64,000 nt of DNA from Delphinus delphis (Eukaryota; Chordata; Mammalia; Artiodactyla; Delphinidae), in assembly GCF_949987515.2 (NCBI RefSeq), contig NC_082698.1, positions 26,502,070 to 26,566,069 of the forward strand, read 5' to 3'. Made by a program: the position numbers and the translations under genes. A model generated the notes under the pieces. The model was given only the letters and a program-made list of their open reading frames with translations, was not told the origin of the DNA and searched no databases. Below, piece by piece: positions 12,651 to 25,842 of the stretch (its first letter is position 1; each line of letters opens with the position of its first letter).

Positions 12651-13482
12651 GCCAAAGGACCTGAGATAACTGGAGTTTGTCAAGTATCCTGAAGGAAGAG
12701 GCAAGTCAGGATAGGAAGGTGCAGGGAGAAGCAGACAGAATGGGGATAACAGGGCTCGTTCCTAAGGGGTGGGGAAAGGTCCTGGTTTGGGAATGGCCCA
12801 TTCAGTTAAGCAAAAAAAGTACTGAACAGGGACCTGGAGAGTTTGCCTGCCAGTTAGGCAGAAATGCCTAAGTAGAGGCTCTGGCACAGTATGATAACTT
12901 TATAAATGAGGGAAAAGTCTCTTTATTCCATACAAGCATGTCAGAAAAGTCAGTATGAGAAATAAAGCTTTTCCACACACCAAAGGAAGATGACGAATTT
13001 TTAAAAAGTTCTTATGTACTTATTTCTTTTAAAGATAATATATTTATGTGGGTCAAACCCAAAAAAGTAGCACACTGAATTTTAATTATTTTTAAAGTGG
13101 TAGTTCCATTTTGTTTAAAAAAAAAAGGGAAAATTAAGATTCAAAATTAATGTCCCACAGCCAAGCTAGATGAATGCAGAGGTCACTGGTGAAGAGCTCA
13201 GCTTATTATTCATGTCTGCCACTGTCAGCATTTTCTTCAATTAAGTATGAATTTTGAAATGCCCATCACATAAACTTTCTGGTCTTCCTCAGTCAGGCTT
13301 CATTGTCGGTGAAGCTTCATTGGCAGTGCATGAGAGGAGTAGCTTTGGAGCTCGTAGGAACTCCAGTAGTCAGCTTTTCAAGAGGTTACAGGAGACGGCA
13401 GCCCTTGCTTTCTTGGTTTAAGCTAAGAAGGACCCTTTATCCCAGTTACTAGATGTACAGGTAGGACTTCACTCTTCAGTTT

Positions 13483-13737
13483 GTTTATTTATTTATTTGG
13501 CTGTGTTGGGTCTTAGTTGCAGCATGCGGGATCTTTCCTTGCGGTGCGCGGGCTTCTCTCTAGTTGTGGCGTGTGGGTTTTCTCTCTCAAGTTGAGGCAC
13601 GTGGGCTCAGTAGTTGTGGCATGCAGGCTTAGTTGCTCTGTGGCATACATGATCTTAGTTCCCTCACCAGGGATTGAACCCACGTCCCCTGCATTGGAAG
13701 GCGGATTCTTTACCACTGAACCACCAGGGGAAGTCCC
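13483..13737 (-). mobile_element. CHR-type SINE, intermediate form
   Basis: The T-rich start 'tttatttatttatttggctg' leads through 'gtcttagttgcagcatgcgg' to 'ccaccaggggaagtccc'. Imperfect flanking repeats (ttcagtttgttt / tttagtttgttt) suggest the insertion duplication. Confidence 0.88.
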
Positions 13738-14726
13738 TTTAGTTTGTTTTTTTAGCCACCTCCTTCCTTCCAAATAGATGTTCGTGTACTTTTGTTTTAT
13801 TTCCATTGCAACCTCTCTCCCAGGAGGTAGCTCAAAACTCTATAAGGTGTGCTTGGAAGAGTATGGTTTGCCACTGTGATAGTAACACTGGAGGCCAGAA
13901 GTGTCACTATGCAAACTGTTATCTCTGTTATAAGCTGTGTTAATTGGAAATGTTTTTGCTAAGTACCATAACAGCACTTTGACCTTCCATAGTGACCCAG
14001 CTTAAAAAGAAGTTACAGTCTTAAAAATGACCCACCCAGCTAGAAGGGAAACTGTGGATAGCCCACAAATGGGATTTCTGTTAAAGAATTTTGTCTCTTA
14101 AGGAGGGATAGATAAGTGAGGCCTGGCAGTGAGGCAGAGACCCCGTATCAGATTGTCAGAGAGACGGTGTTTTCTGTTTCCCTCCCTGAGATGTGATATA
14201 TTTCCAAGAAAAGAAAGCTCAAGTAGGGAGGACAGAGATCTGCCTCTTGGTTTCAGCTGGGTGGAGTATCCAGCCTGCAATAAGCCATAGAGAGGGAGAA
14301 GGCCTGATGCGATATTTGGTAAACATGTGTATCATGTTCCCCCACCGCTATTATCTTGGCTGCCTCTTGGTGTGATTGCATGCCTTGCTTGTGCCTGGGC
14401 ATGTTGGATCTGTAATTAGTGCAAAGAAAAGCTTCACAAGCTTCACCCCTGGAAACAAGGGGGTTTCTAGGGCTTCAACCAAATCAAGTCAGGGAGGTGG
14501 GGCAACTACCCAGGGAAATTAAAGAAAGTCATTGTCGCCACTCCTTTAACCAACTGATGGCCTTTCACGAATCACCCACTATGAGCTTCATTATCTGGTC
14601 AGCCTTTCTGAAAGGCAGAGCCAGCCTGTCAGATCAATAAATTTCAGGGCAGTCAAGAGCCCTTTGGTAGCAGGCTTGAAAGACATGGATGGACTGGAGA
14701 ACTGGCCAACTTAAATTGGTTCTGAA

Positions 14727-15116
14727 GGTACTTCCCTGGTGGCGCAGTCATTAAGAATCCACCTGCCAATGCAGTAGACACGGGTTCGAGCCCTGGTCCA
14801 GGAAGATCCCTCATGCTGTGGAGCAGCTAAGCCTGTGTGCTCAACTACTGAGCCTGCGCTCTAGAGCCCACGAACCACGAACTACTGAGCCCATGTGCCA
14901 CAACTACTGAAGCCTGCACGCCTCGAGCCCGTGCTCCACAACAAGAGAAGCCACCGCAATGAGAAGCCCGTGCACTGCAATGAAGAGTAGCCCCCGCTCG
15001 CCACAACTAGAGAAAGCCTGTGCGCAGCAATGAAGACCCAAAGCAGCCTAATTAATTAAAAATTAATTTAATTTAATTAATTTAAAATTAATTTAAAAAT
15101 TTAAAATTAATTTTAA
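14727..15116 (+). mobile_element. Long CHR-type SINE with AT-rich tail
   Basis: Starts 'acttccctggtggcgcagtc', carries 'cgggttcgagccctgg' (B-box-like) and ends in an unusual (TTAATTTAAA)-like tail of about 70 bp. A perfect 14-bp duplication aaattggttctgaa occurs at 14713-14726 and 15117-15130. Confidence 0.92.
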
Positions 15117-16384
15117 AAATTGGTTCTGAAATTGAGTTTGGTCCTGAAGTATATGAGAGGAAAATAGAAAGGGGAAAAAAATCTTCTGCATATTATATAC
15201 AAGTTGGCTGTAGAGAGGAAACAGTTATCTTTTAAAAGGCATCATCTTTTTTATCATAAGAGATTTGTGTCCACCTTTTGTATCCTTGTTTCCAAACAAT
15301 TATATTGGATGATTGTGCCCTGGAGAGATATTCACGTTATCTTGGATAGAAAGTCACTGTAAGCCCCTAGTGGAGGGGAAGGATGCTCACTCAAATGAGG
15401 CCTATGAGTTTGTTACCAGGTTACTATTCGTTCTAGCTCCTGTACTGTTGGCTTGTTTTCTTTTTTTCAGCCACTTTGAGCTAAAGTGTTCTGAAAAAGA
15501 ATCAATTCTTGCCTCCCAAGGAAGTTCTCAGAACCTGCTTTTGTCTAAGAATTCTCTGCTTCTGGGTGTCCTTGGTTCGTGCAGCAAGACAAGGAATGGG
15601 TGCCCCAGCTTCACATCCCCCAGATTATTTCTTTTCTGTACCGAAGGACAGAGGTTTCTGCTCTGTGCCAAGCGAGGGGATATAAAAATGCAAACATCAT
15701 ACATGACCTTGAGGACCTCACAGTATAAGAATCAGGATCACTAATTTCTTGCTTAGACCTTTGCTTCTGTGCCCTCCTGTAGACCTCACTCAGCTGATGT
15801 ATTTGGCGTGCTTGTAGCAGCATCCCCCAGCCTTTTATAAACCTAAGAAGGTTTAGGTTTGTAGGTACCCTAGTGAAAAAATACCTCATTATAAATCCGT
15901 AAATGGTTGGCTGATAACCCTTATTTGGAGTGAGTTTCCACAAGGAGAGCCATGATCGTCTCATATCTTTCACCCCTGCCTCAGTTTCATAAAAAAGGCA
16001 AAAGTGGAACTTTCATTAGATGTCCTTGGTAAAGGTAGGACTCTGTAAGTTCCTGAGCTTGGCAAATGATTGAGTTTGTCAAAGATCCATCTACAGTACA
16101 CCCACTTAAAGAAACCTCATGTGGCTACTGCCCAGCTGAAAATTATTTCAAACACTGTTGATTGCTACCTGGAGTCCCTTTAATTTGTCAGGGAGGATTG
16201 CCAGGGATGGAGAGGTAGGGAGGAGTAGCACAATGAGGGGAATCTTTGGCCTTGTGGAAATACTAGGAACTCCTGGCTTATAGATACTGATATTTCAGTC
16301 TGAATCATTCTTACCCCAACCAAAAATGGAATGGTAAGACCAAAAAAGACGTAAGTTTACTGCCATGGCCTACTTTTTTTTTTT

Positions 16385-16890
16385 TTTTTGTCTAGTCATG
16401 ATTTACTGGACTTAACTTTTTACTTAACTTTATTGAGATGTAATTAACATATAATAAAACATATTTGTGTAATCATCAGCATCACAAAGATACAGAACAT
16501 TTTACTTCCATCACTCATAAAAGTTCTCCTTTACAGTTAGTCTTATCTGCAAATCTGAGCCCTAGGCAACCACTGATGTAATTTCTATCACTATAGATTA
16601 GATTTGTCTTTTCTTTTTAAAATTTATTTATCGTTTATTTTGGCTGCACTGGGTCTTAGTTGCAGCACGCGGGATCTTCATTGCAGCACACAGACTTCTT
16701 AGTTGCAGCATGGGGGCTTCTTAGTTGTGGCATGCATGCAGGATCTAGTTCCTCGACCAGGGATCGAACCCGGGTGCCTTGCACTGGGAGCATGGAGTCC
16801 TACCCAGTGGACCACCAGGGAAGTCCCTAGATTTGTCTTTTATAGAATTTCACATAAACTCTGTTGTGTTTGAGATTCATCCATATTGTG
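16385..16890 (-). mobile_element. Old L1 fragment, antisense, split by a SINE
   Basis: 'ttattgagatgtaattaaca' and 'ccaggcaaccactgatgta'-type text matches antisense L1 3' regions elsewhere in the window. It is interrupted by the SINE at 16613-16827. Confidence 0.55.
16613..16827 (-). mobile_element. CHR-type SINE nested in L1
   Basis: Reads 'tttatcgtttattttggctg' to 'ccaccagggaagtccc' on the + strand. A perfect 14-bp duplication tagatttgtctttt lies at 16599-16612 and 16828-16841. Confidence 0.9.
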
Positions 16891-16899
16891 ACACTTCTA

Positions 16900-17672
16900 G
16901 CTGTTTACCGAAGAGAAATGAAAATATATGTCCACCCAAAGACTTGTATACAAATAATATTCATAATAGCATTATTCATGATAACCGAAAACTAGAAACA
17001 ACTAAAACAACCAAAGCAACCAGCAACTGAATGGGTAAACAAAATGTGATACATCCATACATACAATGGAATATTTTTCAGCCATAAAAAGGAATGAAGT
17101 ACTGATACCTGCTACAACATGGATGATTCTTTTTTTTTTTTTTTTTTGCGGTACGCAGGCCTCTCACTGTTGTGGCCTCTCCCGTTGCGGAGCACAGGCT
17201 CTGGACGCGCAGGCTTAGCGGCCATGGCTCACGGGCCCAGGCGCTCCACGGCATGTGGGATCTTCCTGGACCAGGGCACGAACCCGTGTCCCCTGCATCA
17301 GCAGGTGGACTCTCAACCACTGCGCCACCAGGGAAGCCCTAACATGGATGTTTCTTGAAAACATATGCAAAATGAAGGAAGCCAGTCACAAAAGACTACA
17401 TGTTGTGTGATTCCATTTATTTAAAATGTCCAGAATAAGCAAATCTATAGAGACAGAAAATAGATTGGTGGTTACCTAAAGCTGGGTTTGGGGAGTAAGT
17501 TGGGAAATGACTGCTAATGGTTATGAAGTTGATGAAAATGTTCTAAACTTAGATCATGGTGATAATTGCCCCCTATGTGAATATAGTAAAACCATTTAAT
17601 TGTACACTTAAAATGATTGAATTTTATGGTATGTAAATTATCTCTCAATAAAGATGTTTTTAAAAAGAAAGA
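16900..17672 (+). mobile_element. Old L1 3' end, sense, split by a SINE
   Basis: Sense L1 wording such as 'caatggaatatttttcagcc', 'ggtggttacctaaagctggg' and a closing 'ctctcaataaagatg' polyadenylation-like end. A short CHR-2 SINE sits inside at 17132-17340. Confidence 0.65.
17132..17340 (-). mobile_element. Short CHR-2-type SINE nested in sense L1
   Basis: Poly-T, 'gcggtacgcaggcctc' to 'ccaccagggaagccc'. The near-identical flanks aacatggatgattctt / aacatggatgtttctt at 17116 and 17341 are the target-site duplication, one copy with a single change. Confidence 0.92.
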
Positions 17673-18647
17673 AAAAAGAAACTGCCATACTGTTTTCAAA
17701 AGTGGTTGTACCATTTTTAATTCCCACCAACAATGAATAAGAGTTCTAGCTACTCCATATCTTTGTCACACTTGGAATTGTGAGTGTTTTTAATTTTAGC
17801 CATTCTAGTGGGTAGGCAGTGCTCTAGTAATACTGCATACATAGTTTTTTAAATTACTGTTAATTTATTTTGTGTGATGTTGAGCAGCGGATCATTTGCC
17901 TGTTTTTAAAATTTGATTATTATAATATTTATGAGTTTTTGTATTGATATATTCTGGATGCAAGTCATTTGTCATATATATGTATTGCAAATATTTTCTC
18001 CTAGTCAGTTGCTTGTGTTTGCAAGTTATTAATGGTGTTTTCACAGTCCAGAAATTTTAATGAAGACCAACTTTAATTTAATACCATAAAGATGAATTTA
18101 TTAATTTTTTAACACTTTTTGCTATTGTGTTTTATTTAGTAAATCTTTGTTTACTCCTAGTTGTGAAATTTTTCACCTGTATTTTCTTCCGTAAATTTTA
18201 TAGTTCTGTCTTTTACATTTAGTTCTATGCTCCACGTCAACTTAATTTTTTGTAAAATGTTTGGTAATGGTAAATGTTCATCCATTTCCTGCCCACCCCC
18301 CACCCCCTGCCCTGCAATATCCTGTTGTTCCATTGTCATTTGTTGAAAAGACTGTTCTTTCCCCTATTGAAATACCTTGGCACAGTTGTAAAAAAATCAA
18401 TTCACCATATATATGTGGGTCTATGTCTGAAATATTAGTTCTGTTCCATTGGTCTAATATATGTCTAAATTTATGCCCTACACTGTCTTATTATAGGTCT
18501 GTAGTAAATCTTGAAATCAGGTAATATAAGTCCTCTGATTTTGCTCTTTTTAAAAGTTGTTTTGAATATTTGAGGTCTTTTGCATTTCTATACAAAGTGT
18601 AAAACTAGCTTGTCCATTTCTACACAAAAAAAAGGCTGCTAAGATTC

Positions 18648-18998
18648 TTTTTATTTAATATTTATTATTTATTTTTGGCTGCGTTGGGTCTTAGTTGCGG
18701 CATGCGGGATCTTTCATTTCAGCATGTGGGCTTCTTCGCTGCGGTGTGTGGGCTTCTCTCTAGTTGTGGTGTGTGGGTTTTCTCTTCTCTAGTTGTGGCG
18801 CACAGGCTCCAGGGCGTGCGGGCTCTGTAGTTTGCAGCACGTGGGCTCTCCAGTTGAGGCTCGCGAGCTCAGTAGTTGTGGCGCGCGGGCTTAGTTGCCC
18901 CATGGCATGTGGGATCTTAGTTCCCTGACCAGGGATGGAACCCACATCCCCTGTATTGGAAGGTGGATTCTTTACCATTGGACCATCAGGGAAGTCCC
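18648..18998 (-). mobile_element. CHR-type SINE nested in L1
   Basis: T-rich start 'tatttattatttatttttgg' through to 'ccatcagggaagtccc'. The flanking repeat ggctgctaagatt / gcctgctaagatt at 18634 and 19001 has one mismatch. The middle contains an extra 'gtgtgtgggttttctcttct' module. Confidence 0.9.
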
Positions 18999-19204
18999 AA
19001 GCCTGCTAAGATTTTGATTGGAATTGAATTAACGCTATAGATCAACTTGGGGGAGAATTGACACTTTAACAATATTATATTCAAATCCATGATCATAATA
19101 TACCTGTTTATTTAGATATTTAAAATTTTCTCACCAATATTTTGTAGTTTTTAGCATACTGTTTTGCATCTGTTTTGTTCAATCTATCCATAAATATTTC
19201 TTTT

Positions 19205-19412
19205 CTTTTTTTTTTTTTTTGCGGTACGCGGGCCTCTTACTGTTGTGGCCTCTCCCGTTGCGGAGGGCAGGCTCCGGACGTGCAGGCTCAGCGGCCATAG
19301 CTCACGGGGCCAGCTGCTCCGCGGCATGTGGGATCTTCCCGGACCGGGTCATGAACCCGTGTCCCCTGCATCGGCAGGCGGAGTCTCAACCACTGCGCCA
19401 CCAGGAAAGCCC
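19205..19412 (-). mobile_element. Short CHR-2-type SINE nested in L1
   Basis: Poly-T, 'gcggtacgcgggcctctta' to 'gccaccaggaaagccc'. It interrupts the L1 text around 19200 and 19413. Confidence 0.9.
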
Positions 19413-19920
19413 TAGAATTATTTTTAAATTGACCTCTTTTTCTCACAACCTGGATAAATTCATTTTTTTTTTTAGAGTCCTTAGAATTTTCTGTGCTCAC
19501 AATCATATTGTGTACAAGTCAGTTCAGTTTTACTTCTTTCTTTCAAGTCTGTATGGCTTTGATTTCTTTTTCTTTCCTTATTGCACTGGCTAGGACCCCC
19601 ACTACAGTATTGAAGTGGTCAGAGTAAATATCCTTGACAGATCTTCAGGAGAAAGCATTTGGTCTTTCATCATTAAGTAATGTGTTAGATATAGGTTTTC
19701 ATAGATTTCTTTATTAGGTTGAGGAAGTACCCTTCTATCCAGAGTTTGCTGAGAGCTTTTATTATGATGAATGTTGAATTTTGCCAGTGTTTTTTCTGTA
19801 TATATTGAGATGATCGTATGGATTTTCTCTTTTACTCTGTTAATATGGTGGCTGATTTTTATATATTAATCCAACCTTATATTCCTGGGAAAAACCCTTC
19901 TTGATCATGATATAGTATTT

Positions 19921-20283
19921 TATTTTATTTTAATTAATTAATTAATTTAATTTGGGGGGAGCTGTGTTGGGTCTTCATTGCTGCGCAACAGGCTTTCTCT
20001 GGTTGCGGCGAGCGGGGGAGAACTACTCTTTGTTGCGGTGTGCGGGCTTCTCATTGTGTTGGCTTCTCTTGTTGCGGAGCCCAGGTACTAGGTGTGCGGG
20101 CTTCAGTAGTTGTGGCACGTGGGCTCAGTAGTTGTGGCTCACGGGCTCTAGAGTGCAGTCTCAGTAGTTGTGGCACACGGGCTTAGTTGCTCCACAGCAT
20201 GTGGGATCTTCCCAGACCAGGGCTAAACCTGTGTCCCCTGCACTGGCAGGCGGCTTCTTACCCACTGTGCCACTGGGGAAGCA
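19921..20283 (-). mobile_element. Long CHR-type SINE nested in L1
   Basis: Starts with a TTAATTAATTAA-like A-tail complement and ends 'gccactggggaagca'. A perfect 15-bp duplication catgatatagtattt lies at 19906-19920 and 20284-20298. Confidence 0.92.
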
Positions 20284-20469
20284 CATGATATAGTATTTAT
20301 AATATATATTTCAGAATTTGAGTTGCTAATATTTTGCTGATTATTTTTATGTCAGTATTTATGAGGGATATTAGTTCACAGTTTTCTTGTGGTATCTTTG
20401 GTTTTGGTATTAGAGTAATGTTGCCTTACAAAATAAGTTAGGGAGTATTCCTTACTCTATTTTTATTTT

Positions 20470-20680
20470 TTATTTTATTTATTTTTTTGCGGTACGTGGG
20501 CCTCTCACCGCTGTGGCCTCTCCCGTTGCGGAGCACAGGCTCCAGATGCACAGGCTCAGCGGCCATGGCTCATGGGCCCAGCCGCTCTGCGGCATGTGGG
20601 ATCTATCCGGACAGGGGCACAAACCCTCGTCCCCCACATCGGCAGGCGGACCCCCAACCACTGCGCCACCAGGGAAGCCC
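20470..20680 (-). mobile_element. Short CHR-2-type SINE nested in L1
   Basis: 'tttttttgcggtacgtgggc' through to 'ccaccagggaagcccc'. Flanking 'ctctattttt' occurs on both sides. Confidence 0.9.
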
Positions 20681-20799
20681 CTTTCCTCTATTTTTAAAAA
20701 GAGTTTGTGAAGAATCACTGTTAATTCTTGCTTAATGATTAATAGAATTGACCAGTTAAGGCATCTGGACCTGGAATTTTCTTTGTAGGAAGAATTTAT

Positions 20800-22895
20800 T
20801 TTTTCTCTTTAATTTTATTTTTTATACATCAGGTTCTCATTAGTTATCCATTTTATACATATTAGTGTATATATGTCAAACCCAATCTCCCAATTCATCA
20901 CACCACCACCACCACCCCCCCTCCACCACTATCCCCCCTTGGTGTCCATACATTTGTTCTCTACATCTGTGTCTCAATTTCTGCCCTGCAAACCAGTTCA
21001 TCTGTACCATTTTTCTAGGTTCCACATATATATGTTAATATACGATATTTGTTTTTCTCTTTCTGACTTACTTCACTCTGTATGACAGTCTCTAGATCCA
21101 TCCACATCTCTACAAATGACCAATTTCATTCCTTTGTATATATGTACAACATCTTCTTTATCCATTCGTCTGTCCATGGGCATTTAGGTTGCTTCCATGT
21201 CCTGACTATTGTAAGTACTGCTGCAATGAACATTGGGGGGTGTGTGTGTTTTTGAATTACAGTTTTCTCTGGGTATATGCCCAGTAGTGGGATTGCTGGG
21301 TCATATGGTAGTTTATTTTTAGTTTTTTAAGGAACTTCCATACTGTTCTCCATAGTGACTGTATCAATTTACATTCCCACCAACAGTGCAAGAGGGTTCC
21401 CTTTTCTCCACACCCTCTCCAGCATTTATTGTTTGTAGATATTTTGATGATGGCTATTCTGACTGGTGTGAGGTGGTACCTCATTGTAGTTTTGATTTGC
21501 ATTTCTCTAATGATTAATGATGTTGAGCATCCTTTCATGTGTTTGTTGGCAATCTGTATATCTTCTTTGGAGAAATGTCTATTTAGGTCTTCTGCCCATT
21601 TTTGGATTGGATTGTTTGTTTTTTTGATATTGAGCTGCATGTGCTGCTTATAAATTTTGGAGATTAATCCTTTGTCAGTTGCTTCATTTGCAAATATTTT
21701 CTCCCATTCTGAAGGTTGTCTTTTCGTCTTGTTTATGGTTTCCTTTACTGTGCAAAAGCTTTTAAGTTTCATTAGGACCCATTTGTTTATTTTTGTTTTT
21801 ATTTCCATTTCTCTAGGAGGTGGGCCAAAAAGGATCTTGCTGTGATTTATGTCATAGAGTGTCTGCCTATGTTTTCCTCTAAGAGTTTTATAGTGTCTGC
21901 CCTTAGATTTAGGTCTTAAATCCATTTTGAGTTAATTTTTGTGTATGGTGTTAGGGAGTGGTCTAATTTCATTCTTTTACATGTAGCTGTCCAGTTTTCT
22001 CAGCACCACTTATTGAAGAAGCTGTCTTTTCTCCTTTGTATATTCTTGCCTCCTTTATCAAAAATAAGGTGACCATATGTGCGTGGGGTTATCTCTCGGC
22101 TTTCTATCCTGTTCCATTGATCTATATTTCTGTTTTTGTGCCAGTACCATACTGTCTTGATTACTGTAGCTTTGTAGTATAGTCTGAAGTCTGGGAGCCT
22201 GATTCCTCCAGCTCCGTTTTTCTTTAAGATTCCTTTGGCTCTTTGGGGTCTTTTGTGTTTCCATACAAATTTTGAAACTTTTTGTTCTAGTTCTGTGAAA
22301 AATGCCAGTGGTAGTTAGGGATTGCATTGAATCTGTAGATTGCTTAGGGTAGTATAGTCATTTTCACAATGTTGTTGCTTCCAATCCAAGAACATGGTAT
22401 ATCTCTCCATCTGTTTGTATCATCTTTAATTTCTTTCATCAGTGTCTTACAGTTTTCTGCATACAGGTCTTTTGTCTCCTTAGGTAGGTTTATTGCTAGG
22501 TATTTTTTTGTTGCAGTGGTAAGTGGGAGTGTTTCCTTAATTTTCACATTTTTCATCATTAGTGTATAGGAATGCAAGATATTTCTGTGCATTAATTTTG
22601 TATCCTGCTACTTTACCAAGTTCACGGATTAGCTCTAGTAGTTTTCTGGTAGCATCTTTAGGGTTCTCTATGTATAGTATCATGTCATCTGAAAACAGTG
22701 ACAGTTTACTTTTTCTTTTCTGATTTGGATTTCTTTTATTTCTTTTTCTTCTCTGATTTCTGTGGCTAGAACTTCCAAAACTATATTGAATAGTAGTGGT
22801 GAGAGTGGACAACCTTGTCTTGTTCCTGATCTTAGAGGAAATGGTTTCTGAGTATTTTTTATGATTCCATTTTATGTCCAATATTCTTAGCTATA
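20800..22895 (-). mobile_element. Younger 5'-truncated L1 with recognisable ORF2 remains
   Basis: The 222-residue minus-strand frame at 21925-21257 encodes the C-terminal part of L1 ORF2p, with the cysteine-bearing stretch [20 protein letters not shown] and [21 protein letters not shown] second frame at 22881-22537 includes SDDMILY, corresponding to the reverse-transcriptase catalytic FADD motif region, near 22672-22695. The two lie in different frames with stops between, so the element is dead. It is 5'-truncated and about 2.1 kb long. The + strand opposite contributes only shadow open frames. Confidence 0.85.
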
Positions 22896-22906
22896 CCTCT
22901 TAATTT

Positions 22907-23115
22907 TTTTTTTTTTTTTTTGCAGTATGCAGGCCTCTCACTGTTGTTGCCTGTCCCTTTGCGGAGCACAGGCTCCGGATGCGCAGGCTCAGCGGCCATG
23001 GCTCACGGGCCCAGCCGCTCCGCGGCATGTGGGATCTTCCCAGACCAGAGCACGAACCCATGTCCCCTGCATTGGCAGGTGGACTCTCAACCACTGCGCC
23101 ACCAGGGAAGCCCTG
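22907..23115 (-). mobile_element. Short CHR-2-type SINE
   Basis: Poly-T, 'gcagtatgcaggcctctcac' to 'ccaccagggaagccctg'. A perfect 13-bp duplication tacctcttaattt lies at 22894-22906 and 23116-23128. Confidence 0.92.
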
Positions 23116-23129
23116 TACCTCTTAATTTC

Positions 23130-24460
23130 ATTATTTTAGTCGTTGCTCTAGGTTTTACGATACGCATCTTTAACTTACCACAGTGTACCTTCAAAATGTT
23201 ACAGGACTTAATGTAATGTATAATAACCTTGCAATAGTGTGTTTCCATTTATCCCCCTCTTGTTCTTTGTACTACTGTTGTCAGACATTTTTCTTCTAGG
23301 TTTCTTACGAATTTCACATTAGATTGTTATTATTTTTTGCTTTAAAGAGTCAATTATCTTTTTTCCTAGTTTTCAAATTTATGTAAGTTTTTTACACTTA
23401 TCTGTGTATTTACCATTTCCAGTATTTTTTATTCCTATTTATAGATCCAGATAATATAATTGTCCTTCTACCAGAAGATCTTCTTTAAGCATCTCTTCTA
23501 GTTGCAGGACTGTTGGCAACACATTCTCTTAGATTGTTTGTTTGATAAGGTCTTTATTTCACCCTCATTTCAGAAAGATATTTTTGCTGGATATAGAATT
23601 CTGGGCTAACAGTTTTTTTTCTTTTGGCACCGTATCATTCCATTGTTTTCTGGCTTGTATAGTTATTGACAAGAATTGTGAATTTTTATCTTTGCTCCTC
23701 TGTACATAATGTGTTTATCCCTCTTCTAGTTGCTTTTAATATTCTGTCTTCAACATTGATTTTCAGCAGTTTTATTGTGATGTGCCTCATACCTTCCATT
23801 TTGTTCCTTATTATGTTAATGGTTGTCTTTAAACACTTGAACATAATTATAATAGCTTTTTAAATGTCCTTGCTAATTCCATCGTCTCTTTCATTTCTGG
23901 GTCTATTTCTATTCACTGATGTTTCCTTGGTTTTGAGTTACATTTTCCTGCTTCTTGACGTGTCTGATTTTTTTTTTTTTTTGGATGCATTGGGTCTTCG
24001 TTGCTGTGCACAGGCTTTCTCTGGTTGTGACAAGCGGGGGCTACTCTTCGTTGTGGTGCACAGGCGTCTCATTGCTGTGGCTTCTCTTGTTGTGGAGCAT
24101 GGGCTCTAGATGCATAGGCTTCAGTAGTTGTGGCACATGGTCTCAGTAGTTGTGGCACACGGGGTCTAAAGCGCAGGTTCAGTAGTTGTGGCACACAGGC
24201 CTAGTTGCTCCGGGGCCTGTGGGATCTTCCCAGACCAGGGCTCAAACCCATGTCCCCTGCATTGGCTGGCAGATTCTTAACCACTGAGCCACCAGGGAAG
24301 CCCAGACATGTCTAATAATTTTTTATTGGATACTGGGCATTGTGAATGTTATATAGTTAAGTGCTGGATTTTGTTATCTTTATTAAATAATGTTGGACTT
24401 TATTGAGGAAGGTAAGCAAATTATTTGTGGAACACCAATGTTCTCTTGAAACTCCTTCTT
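23130..24460 (-). mobile_element. Old L1-like fragment, antisense, split by a SINE
   Basis: Text such as 'gatatagaattctgggcta', 'gcagttttattgtgatgtgc' and 'ggatactgggcattgtgaat' is typical of old antisense L1M copies. A long SINE interrupts it at about 23972-24303. Boundaries are uncertain. Confidence 0.55.
23972..24303 (-). mobile_element. Long CHR-type SINE nested in old L1
   Basis: Poly-T and 'ggatgcattgggtcttcg' through to 'gccaccagggaagccc'. The imperfect flanks gacgtgtctgat / gacatgtctaat indicate the target duplication. Confidence 0.88.
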
Positions 24461-24479
24461 TTCATGTGGTGATCTTTTT

Positions 24480-24870
24480 TTCCAGTGTTATTGAGATATA
24501 ATTGACATACAGTACTGTTTAAATTTACCACAGTATCTTTAGTTAACATTAGTCATCTCCTGTAGGTACAAAGGTGGCGGGGAATGGGGTGTTCCTTGAT
24601 ATATAATTGACATATGCTACAGTTTAAATTTACCACAGTAACTTTAGTAGCATTGGTCATCTCCTATAGGTACAAAGGCGGCAGGGAATGGGGTGTTCCT
24701 TGTGATGAAAACTCTTGGGATTTTCTCTCTCAATAATTTCCAAATATACCATACAGCAGTGTTCACCATACCATACAGCATGTAGTACATGACATCTCCA
24801 GTACTAATTTATCTTATAATTGGAAGTTTATACCTTTTGACCACCTTCATCCATGAAATTTCTATTTATC
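24480..24870 (-). mobile_element. Old L1 3' fragment with internal tandem duplication
   Basis: Antisense L1 text ('ttattgagatataattgaca' ... 'ttgaccaccttcatcc'). A block of about 104 bp is present twice in tandem (about 24494-24598 and 24599-24702), copies differing at a handful of positions. Confidence 0.65.
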
Positions 24871-25554
24871 TTTGTTAAGGTAGGTTTATAGCGGCCTTTA
24901 ACTCTAGGGCTAGTTTAGTTCTATAATTAAGGTGTGACTGTTCTGGTGCTTCTTTTGAATGCCATACATACTCAACAGGTACTTTTCATTCTGCTTAGTC
25001 AAAATTCATACACCTCCCAGTCCTGTGTGAGCTCTGGGAATTGTTCAGCTTACACATCCTTAGTCATTTTTTTGTTCGAACTGGTTGAATTTTACCTTAT
25101 ACGTGCGATTCTTATTCAGCAGCAGATTCAGTGGGAACCCTACATAAATTTCTGAAGCTCTGTTCTTTGCCTAACTCTTTTCTTTCTGGTAACCTGCCTC
25201 ACAAGTGCTAGCCACCTCTGCGTCTCCAAACTCTAGTGTGTCTCCTTTAGATTTTCATGCTCACCTTATATTTTCTTTCTCTCAGAATTCCTGTCCTGAA
25301 CTGCCTTTTATACAGTGTATGAAAAGAGGTATTTCTTTCCTAGTTTTCAGTTACTCCATCATGAATGGAAGTGGAAGTCCTGAACTGCTTTAAAATATAC
25401 AGTATACCCTGAGTTACCCAACTAAATTTTTTTAAATTCATATACTTTTCAGAGAAACTTGCCTTGAATTAACTATTCATATGCATTGTCCATTTTACTT
25501 CATTCTCTTTCTTCCTTCCTTCCTCCTTTTTCAGTTACTGGAGGAGAGGTTATT

Positions 25555-25842
25555 TTTTTAAATAAATTTATTTATTTTTGGGTGTGTTGGGTCTTTGTTG
25601 CTGTGCGCGGGCTTTCTCTATTTGCGGCGAGCCAGGGCTACTCTTCGTTGCCGTGTGCGGGCTTCTCATTACGGTGGCTTCTCTTTGTTGTGGAGCATGG
25701 GCTCTAGGCACGCTGGCTCAGTAGTTGTGGTACACAGGCTTAACTGCTCGCGGCATGTGGCATCTGCCCAGACCAGGGCTCCAATCCATGTCCCCTGTAT
25801 TGGCAGGTGGATTTTTAACTGCTGTGCCACCAGGGAAGTCCT
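25555..25842 (-). mobile_element. CHR-type SINE
   Basis: A-tail complement 'ttaaataaatttatttattt' followed by 'gggtgtgttgggtctttg' and ending 'gccaccagggaagtcc'. Lacks part of the middle module present in the longest copies. Confidence 0.88.

Larger units (their letters stand above)
17675..20795 (-). mobile_element. Single old antisense L1 carrying four nested SINEs
   Basis: After removing SINEs at 18648-18998, 19205-19412, 19921-20283 and 20470-20680, the remaining roughly 2 kb reads as one continuous antisense L1 ORF2 region, for example 'ctgttccattggtctaatat', 'gattgatggaattgaattaa'-like text and 'ttctcttttactctgttaat'. No open frame is intact. Confidence 0.65.
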